DNA of 64,000 bases from Tuctoria greenei. Taxonomy: Eukaryota; Streptophyta; Magnoliopsida; Poales; Poaceae. Positions 10,452 to 21,203 of the stretch are shown one piece after another. Location of the stretch: positions 37,193,298-37,257,297 of the forward strand of contig JAYESD010000010.1 of the NCBI GenBank assembly GCA_036927565.1, given 5' to 3'. Below the pieces are notes generated by a model. It saw only the letters and a program-made list of their open reading frames with translations, was not told the DNA's origin and did not search any database. The position numbers and the translations under genes were made by a program. Numbering within the stretch: position 1 is the first letter of the stretch; each line of letters begins with the position of its first letter.

Positions 10452-11220
10452 CTATGGAGCGTTGTAGATGACGGGCTTCCCAACGGCATTGCATATGTGC
10501 CGCAGCTTGGCGTCCATGCCACAGCGAACACCATCAATCTCCTCCTTGAGGGATATGAGTTCATCCTTCAGTTCTGTCCTCTCAATGCACCCTTCAGTCA
10601 CTAATTCTGATAGCTTCTTGTTCTCCAATTGGAGAGAAGCTAACTCCTTAGAAAATTGTGCCACTTTAGGGCATGAGGATATTTCCTGTCGCTGTCCTCA
10701 AATTGTCCAGGTGGCCCTCTGATGGCAGGTGGCGAGAGGTGACACCTAATATTGGAGGGTGACAAGCCCGTCGATTCCTCAATCACCAAATTATCCATTT
10801 GCTTGAAAAAGCCTTTTGCATAGCCATCTTCAGGCTTGCGCACCCCATGGATAATAAGGCGGTCTCCACACGCTCAGGCAAGGTACGCGTAGGTGACTTG
10901 TAGTGGTGGCTCACTACATCACCGTCCTTGGTCTTCAGAGTGTACATGAACTCCTCGCCAGGCTGCAGCGTTGGGAGAGACTCGTCTCTTTCAGGAAAAA
11001 TATGGGTCTTGACTGACTTAAGGCCAGCCGTAGTCGGACGATGTGCAGGTGTCGTCGACTTCATGGGCGTCCTCCGAGGGGAGAGCGACCATGCAGCACC
11101 ACGAGGCGTGGTGCTACGCCCATGCGGAGTCGTTGTCGGTGGCGGGATCATGGCGAGAGGTACGACATCTAATGCCATGACGGACTCCAAAGCGAGGGGG
11201 GGCTTGTCATTGGCCGGCAT
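10452..11220 (-). pseudogene. Accessory ORF downstream of pol in element B (frameshifted)
   Basis: Minus-strand frames 10783-11220, 10640-10843 and 10452-10664 overlap and look like one gene broken by frameshifts. The N-terminal part is Pro/Thr-rich; a middle segment has HHYKSPTRTLPERVETALL. The C-terminal part is a probable coiled coil (KELASLQLENKKLSELV). It lies where Athila-type elements carry an extra, env-like ORF. I see no signal peptide or membrane segment, so env function is not supported. Function unknown. Confidence 0.4.
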
Positions 11221-11639
11221 GATGTATCCTCTCAGGTTGAAAGTTCAGCTAGAGTGGGGATGAGGCACAATTTTCTTGTCAGCCACGACATGGATGGGAG
11301 GAACATGAGATGGGTTTTTCTGGACGGTGCAAGTTTCTCCTCTCTGTTCTCATAAATATATAAGCAGGGAAAGCATGATAGCACCGAGAGTTTTGTTGGG
11401 ATACATCGGGAGAGTCTGCATAAGAAAACAGTGGAGAGTCCACATAAGAAAACAGAAAGATGATGGCGCAAGGGGGAGGTCGGCCGAACCTACAGTTTGG
11501 CTGAATCTTTCCTGGCTCCGTTCGGGCTAAGTTTTCGTGGGTTGGCTTAACGGTCCCCATAGATGAATAATTGGATGGGCTAATTAATTGGAAGTGGAGA
11601 ATTTAGACAGAATTTAAAGAAACAACGCGAAAATTAATA

Positions 11640-12830
11640 AGATTTATCACATCAATTTCCTTTTCCGCCTCCTCCTTTGGGATTCAAGAAATAATTTGAG
11701 TCGGTGTCCATTCACTTTAAATAGCTGATCATCATCACCTTGGAGTGTGATTTCTCCATGAGATGGGGTTTCTACTATAGTGAAGGGTCCTTCCCATTTA
11801 CTTCTGAGCTTCCCATGTCCAAAGAGTTTAACCCTAGAATTGAAGAGTAGAACTTTATCTCCGAGTTTGAACTCTTTAGGCGTAATCCTCTTATCGTGAC
11901 ACCTTTTAGTTCTTTCCTTGTAAATTTTGGCACTATGGTACGCCTTATCTCTCCATTATTCCAACTCGGAGAGTTGCTTTAATTGATGCTTTCCTGCTTT
12001 GTGAAGGTCCATGTTCCACCGCTTGATGGCCCAATAGGCTCTATGTTCTAACTCTACAGGAAGATGACAAGTCTTCACACAGATAAAATGGAAAGGAGAC
12101 ATGCCAATGGTAGTTTTGTAGGCAGTACGGTATGCCCACAATGCGTCGGGTAGCTTATACTTTCATCCCGTTGCCATTTCCAAGATGGTCTTTTCCATAA
12201 TATTCTTAATTTTCTTATTAGATGTTTCTGCTTGACCACTTGTTTGTGGGTGGTATGGGGTAGCAACGTTATGCTAGACACCGAGCTCCCTCAAAAAGTT
12301 ATGGAAGGTCTTATCTATGAAATGAGACCCTCCATCACTTATGACCATACAGGGAGTGCCAAAGCGTGGGAAGATGACCTCATGGAACATTTTCCTAGCT
12401 TGCTTGGAATCAGCATTCTTGCATGGCAAAGCTTCTACCCATTTTTGACACGTAATCTATAGCCACCAGGATATACTCGCAATCATAGTACCTAGGGAAA
12501 TATCCCATCAAATCAATACCCCACACATAAAATAATTTCACTTGGAGATTATATGTTAGGGGCATCGCATTACAAGCTGAAATTCATCCATGCTTTGGAT
12601 ATTTCCAACATATGCGAATGAATTCTTTTGTGTCTTCATACATAGAAGGCCAATAGAATCCACTTTGTCAGATCTTTTCCTTGGTACGGTAAACACCGTA
12701 ATGGCCACCATAGGGGATAGCATGACATTTCTCAATAATATTGGTGCCCTCAATTGATGGGACGCACCTTCTAAGAAGGCCATCATCACAAACTCAATAG
12801 AGGTATGGGTCATCCCAAAGGTGCCTACAA
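11640..12830 (-). pseudogene. Integrase of element B (degenerate)
   Basis: On the minus strand, fragments of a gypsy integrase are readable: SKWVEALPCKNAD with the core around 12400-12480, a conserved SDGGSHF at about 12330, TPYHPQTSGQAE near 12250, and a C-terminal stretch DKVLLFNSRVKLFGHGKL near 11830. Stops and frameshifts split it. Integrase inserts the DNA copy into the genome; this copy cannot. Confidence 0.65.
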
Positions 12831-12989
12831 CTCTCATAGATGTGTTTCTTTTTTCCCCTGGTGGTACGTATCCCGTGACCATGGCGTTTATGATATTTGC
12901 ATACCAAGGGTGAGCGTTAGTCACCTTGAGAAGCATATCATCTCGTAGGAAGTCATTGATAGGAATGTTCATGGCTTGGGTGACTTCCA

Positions 12990-14290
12990 TACGTGAGAGA
13001 TGATGTGCCACGGAATTCTCTACTCCCTTCTTATCCTTGATTTCTAAGTCAAACTCTTGGAGTAGAAGAATCCAACGGATTAGCCTTGGTTTAGCATCCT
13101 TTTTGGTGAGCAAATACTTCAAGGCAGCATGGTCTGTATAGACTATGACCTTGGCTCCAACCAAATAGGACCTAAACTTATCGATAGCGAAAACTACACC
13201 AAGAGATCTTTTTCAGTTGTGGCATAATTGAGTTGAGCCCCTATTAGAGTTTTGCTAGCGTAGGCTATTGCATGATGCTTTTAATCTTTGGTTTGGCCTA
13301 GGACTGCACCAACAGCAAAATCACTAGCATCACACGTGATTTCGAATGGTAGCATCCAATCGGGAGGTTGAATGATTGGAGCTGAGATGAGTGCCTTTTT
13401 GAGTGTTTCAAATGGTTTAAGGCATTCATCATCGAAATCAAAGAGAGCTTCCTTAGCTAGTAGGTTAGTGACGGGTCTAGCGACTTTTGAGAAGTCTTTG
13501 ATGAATCACCGATAGAACCCCGCATGACCTAAAAAGTTGCGGATTCCCTTAACGTTGATAGGAGGTGGAAGTTTTTCAATGACTTCAATCTTTGCTTTGT
13601 CCACCTCTATCCCTCTCTAGGACACTAAGTGTCCAAGAACGATGCCTTCACAAACCATGAAATGGCACTTTTCCCAATTAAGTACGAGGTCATTCTCTTG
13701 GCATCTTTGTAAGACCTTGTCTAAATTTTCTAGACAATGATCAGAAGTTTTCCCATAGGCGGAGAAATCGTCCATAAAAACTTCCATGATTTCCTCAATC
13801 ATGTCGGAAAAAATAGACATCATGCATCTTTGAAAAGAGATAGGAGCATTACATAGTCCAAAAAACATATGTCGGTAGGCATAAGTTCCATAGGAACATG
13901 TGAACGTGGTCTTACTTTGATCGTCGGGATGGATTGAGATTTGATGATAACCTGAATACCCATCAAGGAAACAAAAGTAGGAGTGTTTTGCCAACCACTC
14001 TAACATCTCATCGATGAAGGGCAGTGGAAAATGGTCCTTCCTTGTAGCCTTGTTAAGTTTTCGGTAATCTATGCACATCCTCCATCCCGTGACGGTTCAT
14101 TGAGAAATTAATTCATTCTTCTCATTTTGAATGATCGTCATAACTCCTTTCTTAGGCACTACTTGAACTGGGCTTACCCATTCAAGATGAGGGACATGGT
14201 AGATAATCCTGGCATGCAGAAGTTTCAAGACTTCCTTCTTGACAACTTCTCACATCGCATTATTCAATCGCCTTTGAGGTTCCTTTGAGG
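12990..14290 (-). pseudogene. Reverse transcriptase and RNase H of element B (degenerate)
   Basis: The longest RT frame is 13617-14078. It contains MCIDYRKLNKATRKDHFPLP, LDGYSGYHQI and the catalytic FMDD at residues 101-104 of that frame. Further downstream, LPFEITCDASDFAVGAVLGQ (about 13350) and the frame 12556-13164 (VIVYTDHAALKYLLTKKDA, VENSVAHHLSRM) are RNase H. At least one stop in the RT frame and two breaks before RNase H inactivate it. The motif set is typical of the Athila group in grasses. Confidence 0.75.
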
Positions 14291-14499
14291 GGACACTCTC
14301 GAGGTCAATAGGAATGCAATGGGTGCATAGCGTTGGACTAATCCCCTTAAGATCTTCTAGTGAATAGCCACAACCAGTCCTATGATTTTATAACATGGCG
14401 ATGAGTTTGAGTGACTCATCATCCGAAAGCTTGTCACTTATGATGACAAGGGTTTCTAAATTGCCATTTATAAAGGCATAACGTAGGCGTGGAGGTAGA

Positions 14500-15060
14500 A
14501 TTTTTAGCTCAACGGGGGGTTTTGGAAAGAACTCTTCTTTTGGAAATTCAATTGCCTCCTGAAATTCATCCTCCTCTTGGATGAGATCTTCTTCTTCTTC
14601 TATTTCAGGGGGAGCTAAGAATTGAAGAGTTCTAACCTCCTCTAAAGGGTCATCTTGGATGGGAGAATCTGCGAATGTGTTCTTAGAATGCAGGATAGGA
14701 ATAGAGAACTTTGTCCCTCCAAGTTTGACATGTAGGTTTTCTTACAAGGGAATTTCCATGAGAAATTTCTCAATGGGAATCCCAATCATAATGTCAAAAT
14801 ATTGAATTTCAAACACATGGAAATCTAGGATTTCCTAAATGTATTCGTGTCTCACAGACACTTGTTGTAAAACCCCGCATCCTTTCAAGGATGTTTTCGA
14901 AAGAATCTCGGAAGGATTTACATGTTGGTGCCAATGGCACATCACCTAAAATGGTGAGAGTAGAAGAATCAAAATGAAATTTGCTCCAACAGTGGGGTTG
15001 TATAGGACCCTCATTGGTGTTCCTCTAATAAAACATAGAATAGTTGCCAAAGTAGAGGTC
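14500..15060 (-). pseudogene. Protease-like region of element B, no visible catalytic Asp
   Basis: Read on the minus strand, 14983-15020 gives VLYNPTVGANFI and 14767-14805 gives FDIMIGIPIEKF. The spacing and the second motif resemble the two ends of a retroviral-type aspartic protease, but the Asp-Ser/Thr-Gly triad is replaced by Asn-Pro-Thr. An acidic Glu-rich linker follows (about 14540-14620). Several stops are present. Confidence 0.45.
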
Positions 15061-15140
15061 ACCCGAAGAATTTCGGGTGACTGCTCAACTTCTACAGTCC
15101 ATTACCTGCTTAGAATAGTGGTTAACTCCTTAACCGTCTA

Positions 15141-16130
15141 TTAGATGAACACTCCATTAGGTGGGTTAGCTGGAGTTAATGGCAATGATGGTCTCCTATG
15201 GCAACAATACTTCGAGGTATTTCCAGAATCTTTAAATATCTCTTCCTCGAAGTAGAATGGAAACTCCGAAGGATGAATTTCTTCTTCCGTCGTAGTTTCT
15301 AGTTTGGGAGAGGATTCCTCCAGCAAGGTTTGAGATAAGCAAGAGATAGGTTCTCCCTTATCCATGGATTTATCCTTGGATCTTGACACTACTTCCTCTT
15401 GAGGTGGATCATGAATACCCATAATGAAGGAATAATTTTCTAGAACTCGGTCTAGAAGATCCTTGCCTTCTTCCGGCGTCTTATGGAGGAAAGATCCTCC
15501 AGTCGTAATGTCAAGATATAGGGCAGACTCTTTGTTCAATCCCATATAGAAGTGTTGCAAAAAAAACAGATCGGGAATGGACAAATTTGGGCCGGAGTTT
15601 CTCAAAAGAGAAAATATATCCCAAGCTGCACCTATGGATTCCTTCTCCATATACTGGAAGCATAGTACTTCCTTCCGCAAGGAAACAATTTGAGAAATTG
15701 GAAAGAAAGCAAGACAAAATATGTCTCGTAATTCATCCAATTTCCGTTTGTTTTCCCAACGTTGTGGTCATACAATTGTTTGGCTTTTTCCTTGAGAGAA
15801 AAAAGAAACAACTTTCATTTGAGAGTCTCTTGTGTCATACCCTTGATTAGAAGGCATGAACACAATTGTTCGAACTCTCGTAGATGGTGGTAAGGGTTTT
15901 CACAATCCATTCCTAAGAAGGATTTCTCCCGAATCATGGCTATAAAGTTAGGGAAAAGTTCATAGCTAGTACAACAAATGGGTTCTGCCAAAGGTGGTGG
16001 CTCACAGAACTTGCCCTTTGGGGTAGAATATAAAAGAATAGTGGACTACTCCATAAAGGTGGTGGTGGTAAGAAAAGGAAAGATAAGATAATAATATAGA
16101 TACGAGGGTGAAAAAGGTTCAAAGATTTAG
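15141..16130 (-). pseudogene. Gag of element B (partly open)
   Basis: Minus-strand frame 15141-15740 shows a gag of the Athila/Tat type: LAFFPISQIVSLRKEVLCFQ, IPDLFFLQHFYMGL and LYLDITTGGSFLHKTPEEGK. The upstream part (15740-16130) is degenerate. No CCHC knuckle is seen. Confidence 0.65.
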
Positions 16131-16136
16131 CAGCAA

Positions 16137-16166
16137 TAGTTCCCTGGCAACAGCGCTAGAAATGCT
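16137..16166 (-). promoter_or_regulatory. Primer-binding-site region of element B
   Basis: The antisense sequence next to the LTR (TCCCTGGCAACAGCGCTAG) corresponds to the GGCGCTGTTGCC-like stretch commonly found after the 5' LTR in grass Athila-like elements. The tRNA is not assigned. Confidence 0.5.
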
Positions 16167-17094
16167 TGTTGACGTTTCTTACATCACAGATAAAAATTCG
16201 CAAGCGCACGGAAACAGTCGTGTAGCACTTCGACTTAAGGAGTATTCCCAAGGGTATCGAACCCAAGGAACATGTGTGTAATATTACGAACTAATTCACC
16301 CAAGGACACAAAGTTGTTTTGTAGGCAATGAAGAGAGAGGAATTCAAAGTATTGACTCTAATTCAAAAGAATTTGCAGTAGCTGCTTGCTTCGAGCACAG
16401 GTTTACCCCTAGAAACACTAGGACGACTCCCGCCAAGAGTCTGTGGCATAGCCGAATGTGGAGGATTACAAAGGACAGATAGGGCTGCCACCACCTACTG
16501 CCTACCTCTTCAATCCATGGGTCTACGAGACATTCAACGCTACTTTCTATCCTAGCACCATGCTAACATATTAGGTAACTACCTTAAGAGCCTAGGCACA
16601 AGCCATCCTAAGGCAATGAACTAAATCATTGTTGAACCAATGTTAATTCATAGCATAACTTATTCATATTAACATAATCATGTCATAGCTAATTAGACTA
16701 TAGTGGGGGTATCTAGTGTTTATGATGATATGATGATAATGGTATAGCATAATTATAAATACTACTCCTACGACATACATGGAATCCACAATCAAACGAG
16801 AAACACTTCATCCAAGTATACGAACAATAGAAGACTAAAGATATCATCTTTATTAAGAACAAAGTCACAAATACAAATAGGAATATAAGAGTTAAACCTT
16901 TCCCAATTAGGAATTGGTAAGAGACTACTTCTACTCCTCTCCTACTTGGACTATGGACTAGAGGCTCTCCTCTCTACAGCCTATACTCCTCTAAACCTAT
17001 GGAGTGTAGTGGATACAATAGATGAATACTCAGGTGGTGTGTGTTGAAATGAGGGGTGAGGGGTCCTATTTATAGCTTGGAGAAGGATCGGTTC
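16167..17094 (-). repeat. Chimeric LTR: B start fused to A body, first part
   Basis: Bases 16167-16390 follow B's LTR (8165-8395): TGTTGACGTTTCTTAC, the GGAGTATTCCCAAGGG block and the GAGAGAGGAATTC block. From about 16390 the sequence instead follows A's LTR (7384-8060), including AACGCTACTTTCTATCC and GAACCAATGTTAATTCATAG, which B's other LTR lacks. It is then split by element D at 17094 and continues at 41914. Confidence 0.75.
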
Positions 17095-18882
17095 TGTGAT
17101 ACCTATGTTTGTTAAATACATTGGCTATTACGATAAAAGTTTTGAATTTTGCCAAAACACCCGTCTCATCAAGGTCCAACTCTAGGTCTAAGCTCCTGCA
17201 AGGTCCGACGATAGGTCCAACTTGTTTTGGGTAGCTCCAGCAAGGTCCGATGTAGGTACGACTTAGTTTGTCTAGGTCCGACATGTTTTGGCTAGGTCCG
17301 ACATGCTATGGCTAGGCCCGACATGTTTTTGCTAAGTTCGGTGCTAGGTCCGATTAGCTTTGGTTAGCTCCAGCGCTAGGTCCGACTAGCTTTTGTAAGC
17401 TCCGGCGCTATGTGCTACTAGCTTTGGTAAGCTCCAGCGCTAGGTCCTGCTAGCTTTGGTAAGCTCCGTTTCAAGATTCGGTTAGCTTTGGCAAGGTTTG
17501 ATGCTAGTCTGCAATGGTTCTGCTTTTACCTTGCAATGTTCAAACTTGCTTTACATCTATGGAAAGTTTGCTTAGTATTTTGTTACTAAATTTTTGGTTT
17601 GTTTTGGTGGTTATGGTTGATATTTTTTTGCTATGGTTTGCAACATGCTTATGTGAGGTGCTCATGTAGGGTGTTGTGGTTTCAGAACTAACGTGGGTCT
17701 CGAGGACTTGTGCTTGGAAGTATCCATTGTTTATTCATGTGCAAGTGTTGCTTGAGTTTAAGAAATTTCTAATGACATGATCCATTGAACTAGTCTTAGG
17801 GAGAAGATGAGGTTCAACAACCAAGTTCGAGAGGAATTGTGGTTTAGTTGATCGGGAGGTCGCGTAGCATGTTTGAATCAAGAACAATGCATTTAAAGGT
17901 ATCATGTACGTCGTTGGAAGGTCTTTGCACGTGGGCAAGGAGTGCATGGACGTGGATACATGGTTCCAAGGCGTGATGAAGAGATGTGGATGTAAAAAAT
18001 TGGTCGGAAAGTTCGAACCGACTAGGTTATGAACTCAGGCTGCGGCTGGGTCGGGTTTGACCCAAATATGGAAAGATTTGAGTTGGTTATGATAGGATTT
18101 CGTGTGGGTCATGAAGTTGTATTGTTTTAGTAATGTGTGATACTTTCCTAAGGTGTTTGGAAGTCTTAAGATTTCTTCTATCTGCGTATAGAAGAGTCTT
18201 GAGCAGTTATGGAAAGTTTCGGTTGAATCTGAGTAGGATTTGAGTCCTAGTTAGGATTGGGTTGGCCTAAGGGCTGGTTATATAAGCAAGAGAGGTCAGA
18301 GCTTGTGGTGCACGACTTTGGGCTGTTCATTTTGTGTTTTGATCAATAAAATTCATAGTCTAAATGAGCTTTCGTGCCTTGCTCGTCCGACTTGTTTCTG
18401 TCAAGTCTTTCTCGTCGAGTTTCTGCAGAGCACTACCTTGCTTCGGTGATTTTATCATAACTCTAGTTTTACAGATCCGATTGAAGTGATTCTTTTTTTG
18501 TTATCTTCACAACTTGATTTTCTATCGTCTATGAAAATTTCACATTTATTGGATTTGTGGTTTAAAAGCTACATGAGTTTCTTTGCAGTGTTATAGATCT
18601 GGTTTTTACTCGGTAGAACAGATTGACCTTTGTTCGATCTTTCGATTGTAACTTGAGTTTTTCTCAACGATTTTTCATGCTTCTTGATGTCGTGTATTCG
18701 TGACTTGATTTTCCACAATCTGTACAGGTTTTTTCACGATTTATCACGTTTAGATTAATCGCACACACGATTTCTTAACAGATTGATTTCCTGCCAAGGG
18801 GTTTTTGTTGCTTCTGCTAAAAAGTTTGAATCTACCATTCACCCCCCATCTGGTAGCTTCCCACATGATCTTCGATCCTACA
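17095..18882 (+). repeat. 5' LTR of element D
   Basis: Starts TGTGATACCTATG and ends TTCGATCCTACA. The first 400 bp are an irregular array of AGGTCCGA and AGCTCC units. A TATA box (TTATATAAG, 18278-18286) and an AATAAA signal (near 18345) follow. It is homologous to the E LTRs but clearly diverged. Confidence 0.9.
18278..18286 (+). promoter_or_regulatory. Putative TATA box of D LTR
   Basis: TTATATAAG is conserved in all four LTRs of the D/E family (18278, 27131, 35695, 41309), always after GGCCTAAGGGCTGG. AATAAA lies about 70 bases downstream. Confidence 0.65.
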
Positions 18883-18902
18883 ATTGATATCAGATCCACG
18901 AT
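18883..18902 (+). promoter_or_regulatory. Primer binding site of D (initiator Met tRNA type)
   Basis: TGATATCAGATCC at 18885-18897 differs at two positions from TGGTATCAGAGCC, the usual initiator-Met primer site, which E carries in exact form. Confidence 0.75.
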
Positions 18903-18944
18903 GCTCTAATCTTTGTGATTTGCACATATTTTTGAATAATCATC

Positions 18945-21203
18945 ATGGAGAAATACTCCGCAAAACCTTGGGTCTTTAGTGGTATTGATTTTCAGGTTTG
19001 GAAGGCACGTATGGAAGCTTTCATCCAGGCACAAGGCTTCGCAATATGGGAAAAGGTGTACAAGCCTTATGATGTGCCGTGAGACGATCAAGTCACGACT
19101 ACAAACATGAGAGATGTCGGCAACAACAACAAGGCTCGCAACTTGATCATACAAGGATTAACTCAAAGCGACTTTGACCGTGTTGCTCACCTCCGGTCTG
19201 CATATGATGTGTGGAAAGCACTTTGCGACTACCACGAAGGATCCAACATGATCAAGGAGTTTAGGCAAGACATGTTAAAAAAGGAGTACATGCGCTTAGA
19301 GATACAACAAGGTGAGTCCATCGACGATCTCTTTGCTCGCTTTAATAAAATTCTCAGCAACTTGCATAGTGTGAATGTTAATTTTTCAGATGCTGAGAAT
19401 GCTAGGCAATTACTAAGTGCATTAGACATGTCAATTTGAGAGATGAAAGTCACATCTATTCATGAATCTACTGTCATGAGTACACTTACTTTAGATGTTC
19501 TATATTCTAAATCAAAAACTCATGAAATTGACATAATCTCGAGTAAGAACCCCAACAAGTCTCTTGCATTTGTTTCTCAATGTGACATGCCTAGCTGCAG
19601 CCAATCTTCATCTTGTGGAACACTTGATTTGTTGTCCTCTCTAACCCTTGAATAGATTGAAGAATTTCCAGAGGAAGAACTTGCACTCATCTCTACTCGG
19701 TTCTAAAAAGCATTGCAAAATGTGAGAACTAGAAGGAGAGGAAGTGTCAGACCTCAACGATGCTTCGAATGTGGTAAGATATGACATTTTCGCATAGATT
19801 GCCCTAACCTTTCATGTGCTACTTCCCGTGATGAAAAGAAATTAAGGACGATGCACTCCTCTGTGAACAACAACAAGAAAAAGAAGAGTTTTACAGGACG
19901 CCAATTGGTGAATAGTTTTTTCTCCACACTTCAAGAACTTGGCTCGAGCGATGTGGACATCGGAAGTGACGAAGATGAATTGGTGAATATGTCAAGATCA
20001 AGTATGGAGGAGGCAGCACACAACAGCGACAATGAAGAGGTATGTCCTACTTGCGAAGAAATGTGTGATGTTATTTCTTGTGCCACTGTTATAGTTCAAA
20101 AAAAGGACAAAAATCTTAGGGACAATGCTATTAAAATTGAGTCACTAGAATCTGAAATTAATCATTTGAAATCTTTGATTCCTAGTGATGATTCTTGTTC
20201 CTCATATGATTTAATATATGAACAATTGTCCTCTCTAAGAGGTGCACACACCTACACACTTGATAAATTTGAACTTGAAATTGAAAAGAACAAAAAGCTT
20301 ACTGCACTTAATGATAAAAACTTGAAAGATGCTTGATGTTCTACAATTGATGTGCATTGTTCTACTTGTGATGATCTTGATAAGAAACTATAAGATGCTA
20401 TTAATGAAATTTCTATATTGAACAATGCTTTGCATTCTGATGATGTTAAATATTGTTCCAATAACAAATTAAAAGGAAAAACTCCATGCGAAAATTGCCT
20501 TGATTTGTCAAATAAACTTGATGACATGCATAGGACATTAGATCGGTTTTGTAATGCAAATAAGAACCTAAACTTGCTATTGAATTCCTCTACATCTTGC
20601 AATGATAAATTTGGTTTATGTTTTGATGCTCATGCTCATGCTAAGGCACATCCACCTAAAATTGTAAAGTCATTACGAAGTGGTTTGATTCAAACAGTTC
20701 CTAAACAAAAAGAAGTGGTTTTCAAATCTGCAGGAGTGTTGTCTCATTTGGTTTCAAATAAAAATGTTGCTTGCTCATCTAGACATGAACACAAAGTTAA
20801 ATTTCATTGTACCTATTGTGGTAGAGATGGCCATGTCACAGATTTTTGTTATAGACTAGCTAAACAACAGAAAAAGGAAAGAAAGATTGCTAGATCTCAT
20901 AACTTTCATGCAAAATTTGCTGCACATGCTAAACTGAATGATAGGAACATGCAACCTGTCGTAATGAGTCGAAAACTTGCAAACTTTGCTCCCAAACCTA
21001 CTGTTTTTCGTGCTACACATGTAACACCTCGTAGGTCAGTAGTTGGGTACAAAAATCCTCAAGCATTGGCTCATAAATCTGTTGTTTTGTCTCAGCTTTT
21101 GCTTGTTGTTCCTGCTGGACGTCGAGTGACTCAGTACTGGTTTCCTAAATGCCTTTTGACTAACCCCAGTATTGAGTCATCGACGTATTGTGTTTCTATG
21201 TAG
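18945..21203 (+). pseudogene. Gag of element D (multiple stops)
   Basis: ATG at 18945. An in-frame TGA is at 19080-19082, and further stops break the frame near 19437, 19653, 19704, 19781 and 20334. Domains in order: UBN2-type copia gag (about 19107-19655), a first CCHC knuckle with a stop inside it (about 19763-19803), a Ser/Asp/Glu-rich coiled-coil segment with paired Cys, and a second CCHC knuckle that is complete (CTYCGRDGH...C, 20808-20849). The frame ends at TAG 21201-21203, a position also TAG in E. Confidence 0.8.

Larger units (their letters stand above)
8165..17094 (-). mobile_element. Element B: Athila-like Ty3/gypsy retrotransposon, minus strand, inactivated
   Basis: Antisense layout: 3' LTR 8165-9397, polypurine tract, an accessory ORF, integrase, RNase H and reverse transcriptase, a protease-like region, gag, primer site, then the 5' LTR from 16167. 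The order gag-PR-RT-RH-INT read on the minus strand fits gypsy elements. The RT motif FMDD, the long spacer after integrase and the gag type point to the Athila/Tat group. It sits in A's LTR; the left duplication would be GTCAG (8160-8164). The right copy is lost because the right LTR turns into A sequence. Many stops and frameshifts show it is dead. Confidence 0.75.
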
